64,000 bases of DNA from contig OY821744.1 of the NCBI GenBank assembly GCA_963682055.1, positions 1,245,001 to 1,309,000 on the forward strand, written 5' to 3'. How positions within the stretch are numbered: the stretch's first letter is position 1; each line of letters starts with the position of its first letter. Source of the DNA: Primula veris. Taxonomy: Eukaryota; Streptophyta; Magnoliopsida; Ericales; Primulaceae. Positions 1 through 12,200 of the stretch are shown here, piece after piece. The notes beneath the pieces were generated by a model. That model made no database searches, was not told where the DNA came from, and saw nothing but the letters and a program-made list of their open reading frames with translations. A program made the translations under genes and the position numbers.

Positions 1-72
1 GGTCGGACTTCAAAATCTCGAAACATGGCACAAACCCAGAAAATAGAAGGGTTATCTGAAATCATACATAAA
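1..72. repeat. Duplicated fragment of BRR2 3' flank
   Basis: The first 72 bases match 13930-14001, just downstream of the BRR2 stop codon, with only a few substitutions. The match stops at about base 72, and the bases that follow do not resemble the rest of the BRR2 3' region or its last exon. This is therefore a small duplicated UTR/flank fragment and not the end of a second gene copy within the window. The other side of the duplication lies outside the window. Confidence 0.85.
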
Positions 73-2439
73 TAGCATTTAAACAACATAAAAAATATGA
101 TATTCAGTAGTTTTAAACCCCCGAGTAACGAGCCGTTGTATTGACAGCTCAACCGTTAATGCTCTCCTCATCCCTAATTATTTGACGCCTAATTAGTAAA
201 ATTTCCTCTAAAACCATCGAGGCCAACAACCACACGCTCCCACCGACGATAACATTTGTGTGTTTCCCAAAAAAAAAACTACTAATACCCTCCTACTCCT
301 GCGAGAAAGTAGAAAAAAACTACGTATCAAAAGTTTCAGACAGTCCACCTAATGGTACATTTGGAAAACTTTTTATCCACCGAATTTTCTATCAAAAGAT
401 CTCCTCTTGGACGTGTGTATTTCGTTTATGGACTATAGTTGATTGTTTTTTCTTATTGTTCTTTCAACTTTTTAATGCATAATAAGTAGGGATAGGATCG
501 GGTCGGGACCCGATGCGAAACTTACCAACCCGAATCCCGACCCGATAAGAATTGGAAATCATTTTCTATTCCCGATTCCGAACCCGATATTTCGGGTATC
601 CGACGGGTCGGGATGAAATAATTTCGAAACATTTTTGGTAGATTTTACATTAATAAGTACATTAATCACGTTGGTAGATTTTACATTGTCATACCATTAT
701 TTCTAATATATATAAGCCCGTCTTACTGTTTGTTTATTTTCTAAACTTAGTACACACATTTATTTCAAAATTCTTTTTGGGTAAGATTTTGCCATTTTGG
801 CATAAGCTAGCTACGTGCCTAGCTTTCCATTTTTGTTACTCAAATAGTCAAATAATGTGGAAATTATTTTAACTTAATCTATATAGGTTTACAGATATTA
901 TCAGAAAACGACTTTATAATTTGACAAAAAGAAAGAATATATCAAATATTAATGGAGTATTTTAATCCGTACGATTTGTCGTTACTTGTAAAATTTTATT
1001 CTTTTTTTCAATAATCATTATTTGTAAAAAAAATAAAAAATACTTGTATTAATGAAAGAGGGGTGAATTACATAAACGGTACATAGTTCTAAGTTTCTAA
1101 CACATTTTCATTAGCTTTAATAAGTTCTCTTTCAAGACACTGAAATTCTTCAATTTTGGAATTTCGGAAAGGCGGTAAATTTTAGATCCAAATTTATACG
1201 TTAGGGAACATAGTTGGCCTTCTGTAGTTAGATTTTATCAATACAACGTTACTCCAAAATGAAGTTTTGGATGAAATGAACATCATTTCGAGAAGTAATG
1301 TAAATATCTTAAGGTACCTCCCTTACGAATTTGTCAAGAAATACATTCCCAAAACGACTGCGACAATGGTCTTAATTGACGAAAAGGGAACATCTGTGGA
1401 GGTGATAAATTTAAACGTTTCTATGGGGGTAGGCTCCGGTTTATGATAGAGAGGTTTAATGTGTGGCGATCGCTGCATATTTGAGCTCATAAGCGAAAAC
1501 GAAATGAAGATGAATTATGTTAAAACTTATGTCAGCATGACCTTTTGTTAGAGCTTGCTACTCATGGAGGTTTTGTTTCCTATTAGTATCTTTTGAATAT
1601 GTATTTTGTTGTTACCTTAAGCTAAGTGATGTTAGTTAGTGGTGTATCTCAGCTACTTTTGGCTCGTCAGCTTCGAAACCGGACTTCTTGGTATTTTGGT
1701 CTGAAAAGTCTGAAAGTTGAATCATGAAATTATATACTCTACATCTTGCGTCTCCAAATTGTGAATCCAAGAAATAAAATAATATCATGCGGACGGTTCA
1801 AAATGGTTGATGCATATACAACACTAATTTCACGAAAGATTTCTTGACTGATTTCTCTAATTCTAGGTTTAGCAAAAATACATTTTGTGACCTAAACCGT
1901 TTTCGAAATGGATATGGTGGCATGTGGGTAAAAATTTAATTTGAACCGGTAGAAAAGGTTTCGGAAAGTTGAAGGAAAATTTGAAAACTATTGAGCAATA
2001 CTTCATAGAATCTCATGTAACGATAAGTTGAAACTTTAAGAATAATACAAGACGGGACCATTCGAATGATGAAAATGAAAGTAGTGAATGTTAAGATGAA
2101 ATAAAATTATTTTTATCTTTCAAAAAGACGTAATATAAAAAGGTTTCATATATTATGTTTGCTATCAACCTATCAATGAATCATAATTTTAATAAGTTCA
2201 AAACATTAATGCCAGGTTTGAAGATACAAACTAAGTTTCCTCATATCATTGTAGACTTTCTCCGTTTTCCTTAAAAAGATTCGTATCTTTTCACGTCTCC
2301 GTTTTCTAATTCAACAGCTTGTGTGTGACGTTTAAGAACGACATTCGCCTCATAAACTGTCGCGACTCGTTAAAAAGCTAAGAAACTAAATGTGTTCCAA
2401 TTGAATTCTAACAGAAACATTGAGGACCATCAAACTCAA
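73..2439. other. Intergenic, AT-rich, no gene recognised
   Basis: No long ORF with coding character is visible. The stretch holds a partial hAT-like element near 487-640, and a short direct repeat (TTGGTAGATTTTACATT) near 640-690. The rest looks like unique or decayed AT-rich sequence. Confidence 0.6.
487..640. mobile_element. Partial hAT-like non-autonomous element (GGGTCGGG family)
   Basis: It begins with TAGGGATAGGATCGGGTCGG. This resembles the left end of the complete element at 28680-29303 (TAGGGATGGCA, then GGG/CCC-rich repeats). The body has the same GGTCGGG and CCCGACCC runs. No matching right end or target-site duplication was found, so the copy is probably truncated and its right limit is approximate. 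Confidence 0.5.
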
Positions 2440-2523
2440 CCTTTTATTTCCTTTAAAACAAAACCCAAAACCCTCTCCATTTTGTCATTTACTTACAAAC
2501 CCTCTTTCTCTCTCATCTCTTTG
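2440..2523 (+). promoter_or_regulatory. Probable non-coding leader exon of the candidate gene at 4018-7123
   Basis: A pyrimidine-rich, ATG-poor stretch ends in a strong donor (CTTTG|GTAAGAAG at 2523/2524). The next suitable acceptor directly before a coding exon is ACATACAG|ATAAAG at 4011/4012, six bases before the ATG at 4018. That would give a leader intron of about 1.5 kb. A very similar leader/donor arrangement occurs at 63.1 kb. The transcription start is not known, so the left limit is a guess. Confidence 0.4.
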
Positions 2524-4017
2524 GTAAGAAGTCACATTTTTAATCTCTATTTTTTAAACCCCTTTTCAAGTTTTTTTTTTTTAACTATATCTGTTTTGTT
2601 CTATTTGTATAATATTAATAATTAATCTTTTATGTTTTTTTTTTTGCATGTTCATTGTTTAGATAGAAAGAAACCTTCATTTTTGGCTTATATTGTAAAA
2701 GTTGTCATTTTTTTCTATCCAAATGGATTTGTATGCTTGTTTGTTTGTAGGGTTTTTAAGAAAAAAAATGTACTTTTTTTTGTTTTTTTTACTTACACAA
2801 GAAACAGTAGTGTTTGTGTATGTAATAATGTTCTAGTGAGCAGGGGAGTAAAAAGATTATTTTTCAACAGATAGTTTAATTAAAATCTTCCTAATTGTAT
2901 AGTACTTAGTCCCCTGATATAAAAAGTTTTTTATTTTTATTTTTTTAAAGCAACTGGATTATATATAGAAAGCTCTAAAGTTTTCATGATATCTTCATCA
3001 CAAATGAGTGTATGCCCTTAATAGTTTTGTAGTGTTTTCATAGAAAAGCTACATCTTTTTTTACTTATCCATAAATTACAAAGTCTTTTTTTTTTTATGA
3101 ATAAAATTGTACCTGAAATTTGTCTGACTTCTTTTTGAGCAAAAGATACATTTTTTATTCAATTTTTAATCATGTAATTTAGTAAAAACTTTAAAAATCT
3201 TATTGTTATCGTACTTTAACCTCTCATGAAAAAAGAATTTTATTTATTAGCCACATAAATTACAAAAAGGCTCTTTCCAAAGGTCTTTTTAACAAGTGAG
3301 AGTCAAACCCGAATTTCAACCCATTTTTGGCTTTGGTTTAAAAAACTGATTTTTTTTAAATTAAGAAATTTCATTATGAGTCTCTATGACTAAGACCTTT
3401 AGTGCATAGCAATTTAAATATGGATGCTGGTTTGTGCCATAATTTCTTCAACAACAATTAATTAACAACCCTAATTATCTGTTTATTATCGCAGCGGAAA
3501 ATGATTAGAGATCTGATACCATGTAGAAAATGGCATAAATCGCCATTAATACGAAGAAAATAACAAAATCTAGAGAGACAAAATCAAAGATATTTTTATT
3601 TATCAATAACTATAAATGATAGTTTGTTACGATCTTTATAATTAGCTCAGTAACAAAATATCACGTGTAGCAATATCACTGACTAATAAAATACAGTTAA
3701 ACTATCATTACAAATCAGTCCATTACTTATAAATCTTTACAGCTAAAACTTAAACTAATTACAGTAATACTACGAGAATTCCATAAAGTAACAAAACACA
3801 ATACAAAAATATTTCAATAGAAATAACGACAAAAAAGGACTGGGGATTAAAAGCTGTACCCAAACAGTCTACAAGTAATTTTGAATCGCCAAATATATAT
3901 GTTTACATGAGGTTTCAGATAACTTAAAAAATACTGAGAATTAAAGTGATTTATCATAAGCTAAGAATGTAGTCGAATATGGATTAATGATTTATATAAT
4001 ATTACATACAGATAAAG

Positions 4018-7000
4018 ATGGCACTACGTATTCCTACTATAGCTTTGCTGTCAGATGACTTAGTCCAAGATCATCAGTGTGATGATACTAATACGGTAAT
4101 TAGTTTATTTTCTTATTATAAATACTTTCAAGCTTCAATTAAATGTTTTTATTTTATTTTATTTTGTTTTGTTGTTTTAAATAGTGATTATATTGTTGAT
4201 ATTCTTTGTCTTTTAGTCTTGGGATATTGCGACCTTGTTGGTGGACACTCTGGGTATAGACTACTGGCAGACTGTGGTAATTTTTATTTTTCTTATTCAT
4301 TTGGTTATTTTTTTGGTTAAAAGATTAAATAATAGGTTTTCCATTTAGTATTATTTTTCACAAATCATCATCATGATAATCATTATTTTCAAAAGAGTGT
4401 ATATAAATATGTATATTTGTATCTATATATACAAGTATTATATATCGATTGTAAAGGTAAAATAATTAATTAAAAGGTGTTTTAGTGAATTGTAACATGA
4501 GGCTTATACCAAGTCAAAATTAATAAATACCCAAAAAAAATAATATATATATATAAAGTCAAAATTTAAGGTAGGAGTATTAATAAGAAAAACATAAAAA
4601 TTGTTTGTTTAGACAAATTTTTAATGTAGTAATATTGATAAATACCAAAAAAAAAATTAGGAAATTTTTTGAACAAACATTTTATATTTATCCCATTTTA
4701 GTAATAGCCCGGACCAACCTACCCACCCAAACATAGTATAAAAAGTAATTTTGTAAGAGCATTTACAATAATGTTGTTATCTATATTGTTAACTAAAAAT
4801 GTTAGCTAACAATGCAATTTTGTATCACCATTAGTTGTGTTAAAGTGTATATTAACTTTATAGATGTTAAAAACATTGTTAAAGATAACAATCTTTTTAA
4901 TTGTTATTATTTGATGACATAAGAAAAAAGTCTAACCCGCATCCACAATTAATTGTTATTTCTCACGCATATTTTTTCTATCTCTACCCTATTACTATTT
5001 ATTTTCTCTCATCAGCTATCAATAGTATTATATTTTAAATAATTAATTTTTAGTTAAAATAAATAACATTGTTAAAGTTAAAACTAATATGGATGTTAAC
5101 TTATTATACGTATGTGTCATTTAATAACTTTTTAAATGATGATGTGTCACTAGTTAACAATAAAAATTTAGCAAAACTATTATAGATGCTCTAAATATCA
5201 AGCAGAATCAATTTTTTTTTGGTATAGTTAGCCTATCACTATCTTATTTTTTAAATAAATTATTTGTTTTTAATTTATTTATTTTGATAATCACCGAGTC
5301 TATTTATTTATAAATTAAAATTAATTTTTGTTTGAAAAACAGTAAGGTAGAGGACTAACTACTAAAACTACCCCCTTTTCATTGGATGAGACATAATTAG
5401 ACCTATTAGATTTGATTTGTAAATCAGTCAAATTAAATTTAAAACATTGCCATATCTTGCTAAGTGAGATAGCTAATTAATCCTTTAAAATCTTGTTACC
5501 CGTTCTTCTCCACCATCTTTGTTTATGTGTTGGCCATTCATAATAATCTAGTACATAGATTATTTTAAATGTTAAATATCTTGTGCTTTAAAAATTGAAA
5601 TCACTAAAAAAAAAAAAACATATTCATATAAATGATTGAAATCAATGCTTGTGTTTTTAATCTTGTTTTGTTTAAATCATTAATTTTGGCAAAATTTACT
5701 TTAATAACAATGATAATATTAAAAAAATGTCACTAAGTTATTGATATCAATGTGCGAGTTTTAAAAGCATCTATAATAGTGTTGTAATTTTTATTATTAA
5801 CTAAAATAGTTAAGCTAACAATGTATTTTTTGTTGTTCATTAATTATTTAAATTATGTGTTATTCTTATAGATGTTAAAAAGTTATTAAATATAATAATG
5901 ATGTTAATGTTTTTAATTGATGATATTGCCCAGGGTTTCACCCACTACACAATCAAATATTAAATCCTGCATAAACTATATTTTAATTATTGATATTTTA
6001 ATTTCTATTTTAATTGGGGTTACAAAATGACTACTTAATCAGATTTAAATTAATAATTAGTTTTAATTAAAATTAGATATAACATTGTTAAGTTAACACA
6101 CTCTTAAAGTTAAATTTAAGTTATACATGTGTCATTTAACATGCAATTAAATAATGACGTGACAAAGATAATTATGTTAAAATTAACACAAATATATATG
6201 AATTTGTTGTAAGATTATTGGACTCTTGGGCTTATTCTTTATGGGCCCAAGTGGGCTTGTAACCCTATCCCTCTATCTATATAAAGAGGGTTAGGGGTCT
6301 TGTATTTATTCATTCATTCAGATACTCATTCATAATAAAAGACGATACTGTTCTCCCCTCTCTCTACTTCTGTCTCCCTATATACATAGCTAATAGTGTA
6401 TTACAACAGAATTATAATTTACAATAAATGTAAAAACAAACATTTGTTCAATGATAAGTTTTATACAAACGCAATCCATTTTGTACAAAATGTTATATAT
6501 GGCAAAGAAATATTTATTTTTAAAATGAGTATTCGTATTAAACAACACTATTAACATTAGTTAGTGATTGGCTACCTAATTACATGGGATATGGCAATGT
6601 TTAAAATTAATTTAGTTAACAACACTAATATATTATGAAATAAAAACGTATTTATTAGCTAAATACTGCTATTGCGCATGCCGTTACAAATCTAATCTAA
6701 TGGCTCTGATCTAATTAAGTCGCACGAATCTCATACAATGGTTGAAATAGAGTAATTCTGTCAGTCATGCCATAGAGTTGTACTCCACCCTTTTTTTTTT
6801 TTTAAATATTAATAAAAAAAAATATTTCTCAGATTGGCCTTAAGAGGAGGCTTAATGATCTGAGGGACATTCACAGTGCAGCATATACTAGGGAATTTGC
6901 TGTACGCGAGCTAGAAGAAGCCGCAGATTTGTATATGCTGCATAACAACATGACGGAAAACGTTCGTTGGAACATTTATTGCGCCACTACAAATTTCAGA

Positions 7001-7123
7001 GCTGGTAGGGCAGATGGTGGGAATGGCCATGTGCATGACTCGGTTGGTATGCGGTTGTCCTTCAAAGCCGCACTAAAGCGTCATTTAATTAGGGAAATCA
7101 GCCGTCTTCTACAATCTATCTAG
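4018..7123 (+). CDS. Unrecognised candidate protein-coding gene, three coding exons, 142 aa
   Basis: I do not recognise this protein. Proposed exons are 4018-4095, 4217-4276 and 6833-7123, all joined in phase 0. The start is in a good plant context (AAAGATGGC), the donors are ACG|GTAATT and GTG|GTAATT, and the acceptors are TTTTAG and TTTCTCAG. The last exon is the best-supported part: 96 open codons with ordinary plant codon use and a charged, helical-looking sequence (RRLNDLRDIHSAAYTREFA) ending in LLQSI. There is no signal peptide, no membrane segment and no motif I know. The 2.5-kb second intron holds two Harbinger-like MITEs and a solo LTR. It could be a lineage-specific gene, the 3' end of a differently built gene, or a relic. 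Existence as a transcript is inferred only from ORF and splice consensus. Confidence 0.5.
4757..5191. mobile_element. PIF/Harbinger-like (Tourist-type) MITE
   Basis: A 435-bp element without a gene. The left end is GAGCATTTACAATAATGTTG; the right end read in reverse is GAGCATCTATAATAGTTTTG. It is flanked on both sides by TAA (4754-4756 and 5192-5194). Terminal repeats starting GAGCATC with a 3-bp TAA/TTA target duplication are typical of Harbinger-derived MITEs. It lies in the large intron of the candidate gene. Confidence 0.8.
5767..6204. mobile_element. Second Harbinger-like MITE, right end interrupted by an LTR
   Basis: It starts AAGCATCTATAATAGTGTTG, matching the terminal repeat of the MITE at 4757-5191, and its interior shares long stretches with that copy (ATAGATGTTAAAAA, ATAACATTGTTAA, TGTGTCATTTAA). 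The right end degenerates exactly where the solo LTR at 6205 begins. This suggests the LTR element landed at or near the MITE's right terminus. Confidence 0.6.
6205..6408 (+). mobile_element. Solo LTR, 204 bp
   Basis: It begins TGTTGTAA and ends TTACAACA, an 8-bp perfect terminal inverted repeat of the TG...CA type. It is flanked by the 5-bp target duplication GAATT (6200-6204 and 6409-6413). Inside are a TATA-like box (CTATCTATATAAAGAGGG) and an AATAAA signal, in the order expected of an LTR read on this strand. There is no internal region, primer-binding site or second LTR, so it is a recombined solo LTR of a short-LTR or TRIM-like retroelement. Confidence 0.85.
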
Positions 7124-8649
7124 TTGGGTTCATTCGGTTTCAGATGTGCTACTTTGATTTAATGTATTACTGTTATTCAATTTGTTCGAGATTGCTTGGA
7201 TGAGATTTTTAGACGCTTGTTTAGATGAGATTGTTAGCAAATCGGTTGGATTTATAACAGCATGAATGAGTTCATCTTGTTTAATTTTTTGGTGTTCAGC
7301 CTACCCTTGTCTGCCGATACCCATCCATAGGTTTAAATTTTTGCAAAATTTGAACTTTTTTGGTTTTACTAATGTTTTTTGCTTGCAATATAGACTGAAT
7401 TAGACAAAAAATTTAAAAGGGTTTGTGTAGAACTCTTTAAGATAGGCTTATAGTCTTGTTTGGTTGCAGCCTTAAGCTAATACTTTATGCTTTTTGCTTA
7501 GAAGTTGAACCACATTTATTTTAGTTTGTCCGAGCCTTTTCAATTTGTTGGATATATTGTAGTGGATTATTTGAAATCAAGGGAGCAAAAAACAAAAAAA
7601 GTTGGTTTCAACAAGCTCTGAAGTTTATTTTCTTAGGGTAAGTAAAAAATTCTTAACTTTAAGCTGGATTGAGATTCCTGCAGATTTAATAGTACATGAA
7701 CCCTCGTGCTGGCTTGCAAAACTCGAGCGTTATGGGTTTGTTTAGATGTTACACTGTAGAGGGCTTGTTTTGCTAATTTCTAAGCTAGTAACTAAGCCAT
7801 CTTATTTTTGTCTGGGGGCTCGTTCTCCTGCAAAGATCAATCGAATGATCTGGCTTATTCGAGTCTGTGTGAGGCAAGATGTGTTTTTAAACTTAAAAAG
7901 TATGTTGGTTTTGTAGGATAGGAGAAGTATTAGCTTTAAAGCTGTGGAAGATTCAGCAACTACTGCCTACCAAGACCAATTGCTTATCGGATCATTCGAG
8001 GTCGGAGGTTCTATGTGAAAAACTATTTCTCTGTGTCAAGATTTGATTTTTCTGAGGGATATATTTCATATGTTACAATTTCTTTTAGGCTGCAATTCAT
8101 GTTTTACTCCCTTTGCCATGATTAGTTGTTGCTGGTCAATAAGAAACTTTGTTAAGTATTGGTTTAGGACTTGTGTGGTTACAGCTTATATTTATGTTGG
8201 TAGTGTATTTTACTTGGTTTCTCTGCTTATAAGTGGAAGCTTTTACAATTGCTGTTCTGATGATGATTGAATTTCTTGTCAGACTCAATAAATCTTTTTG
8301 TTCTCTATGAAAGCTTGCATTTTAACTAGCCCCGGCTATGAGATTCTTGAGTTTGTTGGTTATAGCTCAGCAAAAAAAAAAACATAGCCTAATCGGGCCG
8401 GAAACTGAACCTTCTTCGATTGTTCATTTTTTTATTATTAAAAATGGTGACCAAATCGAACAGAAACCGAAGCCACATAACTCGTTTGGTTATGATTTGC
8501 AAGGTGACGAGACTGAACTGAAGACGACCAGAGCGAGTAAAAACTGAAATTAATTGAATAAACAACTCTCCATAAGGAGGCTCTTTCTGGATTCATTCTA
8601 TCTCTGTAACATTTTACCGCTTCTCGACATTTTTTTCTTCCTACAAAAT

Positions 8650-8741
8650 GTAACTGGTTACGATTAAACTCACAAAACCTGTAACGGGTTACGATTAAAC
8701 TCACCAAACCCGTAACCGGTTACGATTAAACTCACAAAATC
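8650..8741. repeat. About 30-bp tandem repeat, three copies
   Basis: Three near-identical units contain GGTTACGATTAAACTCAC, separated by CAAAACCTGTAACG or close variants. Each unit also carries an internal palindrome of the type GTAACCGGTTAC. No function is evident. Confidence 0.8.
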
Positions 8742-8922
8742 CTTAAATGTGTTTTAAGAGGTTTTGTATTTCGGCACCTTTACAAAATGGTTAATTTGTT
8801 TAAAATGATAAACGATTCAATAACGAACATAACGGTTGAAACAAAACTAAATTTGGAATGAATGCTAACGAATAAGTTATAGTTACACAATATACGATAT
8901 CGAAAAAAAATATGAATACGTC

Positions 8923-8947
8923 AAACCGTAAGTCACGATTACGGTTT
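8923..8947. repeat. ACCGTAA/TTACGGT hairpin
   Basis: AAACCGTAA and TTACGGTTT are separated by a 7-base loop, giving perfect 9-bp arms. The same inverted motif recurs at 28.32-28.47 kb and 41.44-41.58 kb. Confidence 0.75.
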
Positions 8948-9251
8948 GTAAATGTTTTTTTGAGTTAAGTAGACAAATTTACAGTACCTAGGCTTATGGA
9001 AAATTTTCTAAAGGACCTGGCCGATTGATCGTTTGTCAACTCAAATCGATCGGCCAAACCCTCTAAAAAAAAATTTAAATTTTCATCGAGACAATTTGAT
9101 AATTTTATAATAAAATCCGTAAATTTGACAAACGACAGTTATTAACAAAATTTAATGTTTTGGCCAGAAAACACATAAAATAAAATACGAATCTCAACAC
9201 CTCTAAAATAAACACACTTATTTATTTTTCTAGGGTTAGCTAGCAACAGCG

Positions 9252-12200
9252 ATGGAGAAGGAGAAGAAGATGGTTGTTCTGAAATCATCGGACGGAGAGA
9301 AGTTCGAGGTGGAGGAGGCGGTGATGATGAAGTCGGAGTTGATAAAGAAGATGATCGAGGAAGGTTACGATGACGATCACATACTACTCCCGAAAGTCAC
9401 CGGAAAGATACTCGCTATGATCATCCAATTCTGCAAGCGCCACGTCGATGATACTACAGCAAATGAGGTAAATATAAAAATCTACATTCAGATACAAATT
9501 AACAAATATTCAGATAAAACACTATTTATCTCTCTCTCTCTCTCTCTAAAAAAAACACCCTAGGAAAAGAATCGGCAGGGGAGAAGAAGATGGTTGTTCT
9601 GAAATCGTCGGACGGAGAGAAGTTTGAGGTGGAGGAGGCGGTGGCGATGAAGTCGGAGTTGATAAAGAAGATGATCGAGGAAGGTTGCACCGACGACACC
9701 ATACCCCTCGACAACGTCACTGGAAATATCCTCACTATGGTCATCCAGTTCTGCAAGCGCCATGTGGATTTCACTATGGTCACCGGAAATTTTCAAAAGT
9801 TGATCATATAGTTATAATGTTAAATTTTATGATTAGATTTTAAAAAAAATAAGTTACATATACGTATAAATCATTGTATCTATCTATCTATCTATCTCCC
9901 TTTTTTCATTCAGATAAAAATTATCAAATATTCCGTCTTTTTTTTTCATTTACTTTTTTATATTTTTACAGGATGAGCTGAAGGTGTTTGATACAAAGTT
10001 TGTTCAAGTTGACAACCCAACACTCTTTGCCATCATTCTGGTATTATAACTAACCCCTCTTTTTTTTGTTTTGTTTTGTTATCTTTATATATAAACTAGT
10101 CGATAAATTTTTGGATGAGTAGGTGTATTTGGATTTCAGTGGTGGTGTTTTGGATGAGTAATTAATTACTCGTAAACGGTATCAATATATATGTATGGAT
10201 TTAATTGATTTGTTACAAGTGTTGGTTGATCTGGTTCTTACTAAACTAATATCAATATATATGTATGGATTTAATTGATTTGTTACAAGTGTTGGTTGAT
10301 CTGGTTTCTTACTAAACTAGTATCAATATATATGTATGGATTTAATTGATTTGTTACAAGTGTTGGTTGATCTGGTTTCTTACTAAACTAGTATCAATAT
10401 ATATGTATGGATTTAATTGATTTGTTACAAGTGTTGGTTGATCTGGTTCTTACTAAACTAGTATCAATATATATGTATGGATTTAATTGATTTGTTACAA
10501 GTGTTGGTTGATCTGGGTTCTTACTAAACTAGTATCAATATATATGTATGGATTTAATTGATTTGTTACAAGTGTTGGTTGATCTGGGTTCTTACTAAAC
10601 TAGTATCAATATATATGTATGGATTTAATTGATTTGTTACCAGTGTTGGTTGATCTGGTTTCTTACTAAACTAGTATCAATATATATGTATGGATTTAAT
10701 TGATTTGTTACAAGTGTTGGTTGATCTGGGTTCTTACTAAACTAGTATCAATATATATGTATGGATTTAATTGATTTGTTACAAGTGTTGGTTGATCTGG
10801 TTTCTTACTAAACTAGTATCAATATATATGTATGGATTTAATTGATTTGTTACAAGTGTTGGTTGATCTGGGTTCTTACTAAACTAGTATCAATATATAT
10901 GTATGGATTTAATTGATTTGTTACAAGTGTTGGTTGATCTGGTTTCTTACTAAACTAGTATCAATATATATGTATGGATTTAATTGATTTGTTACAAGTG
11001 TTGGTTGATCTGGGTTCTTACTAAACTAGTATCAATATATATGTATGGATTTAATTGATTTGTTACAAGCGTTGGTTGATCTGGTTTCTTACTAAACTAG
11101 TATCAATATATATGTATGGATTTAATTGATTTGTTACAAGTGTTGGTTGATCTGGTTCTTACTAAACTAGTATCAATATATATGTATGGATTTAATTGAT
11201 TTGTTACAAGTGTTGGTTGATCTGGTTCTTACTAAACTAGTATCAATATATATGTATGGATTTAATTGATTTGTTACAAGTGTTGGTTGATCTGGTTCTT
11301 ACTAAACTAGTATCAATATATATGTATGGATTTAATTGATTTGTTACAAGTGTTGGTTGATCTGGTTCTTACTAAACTAGTATCAATATATATGTATGGA
11401 TTTAATTGATTTGTTACAAGTGTTGGTTGATCTGGTTCTTACTAAACTAGTATCAATATATATGTATGGATTTAATTGATTTGTTACAAGTGTTGGTTGA
11501 TCTGGGTTCTTACTAAACTAGTATCAATATATATGTATGGATTTAATTGATTTGTTACAAGTGTTGGTTGATCGAGTTCTTACTAAACTAGTATCAATAT
11601 ATATGTATGGATTTAATTGATTTGTTACAAGTGTTGGTTGATCTGGTTCTTACTAAACTAGTATCAATATATATGTATGGATTTAATTGATTTGTTACAA
11701 GTGTTGGTTGATCGAGTTTCTTACTAAACTAGTATCAATATATATGTATGGATTTAATTGATTTGTTACAAGTGTTGGTTGATCTGGGTTCTTACTAAAC
11801 TAGTATCAATATATATGTATGGATTTAATTGATTTGTTACAAGTGTTGGTTGATCTGGTTCTTACTAAACTAGTATCAATATATATGTATGGATTTAATT
11901 GATTTGTTACAAGTGTTGGTTGATCTGGGTTCTTACTAAACTAGTATCAATATATATGTATGGATTTAATTGATTTGTTACAAGTGTTGGTTGATCTGGG
12001 TTCTTACTAAACTAGTATCAATATATATGTATGGATTTAATTGATTTGTTACAAGTGTTGGTTGATCTGGTTTCTTACTAAACTAGTATCAATATATATG
12101 TATGGATTTAATTGATTTGTTACAAGTGTTGGTTGATCTGGGTTCTTACTAAACTAGTATCAATATATATGTATGGATTTAATTGATTTGTTACAAGTGT

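Larger units (their letters stand above)
7124..9251. other. Intergenic / possible 3' UTR of the candidate gene
   Basis: The part up to about 8290 is T-rich with several AATAAA-like signals (one near 8286) and could be 3' UTR or downstream flank. From 8650 there is a short tandem repeat, and at 8923-8947 an ACCGTAA hairpin. No additional coding exon is convincing. The promoter of the SKP1-like gene should lie just before 9252. Confidence 0.5.
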
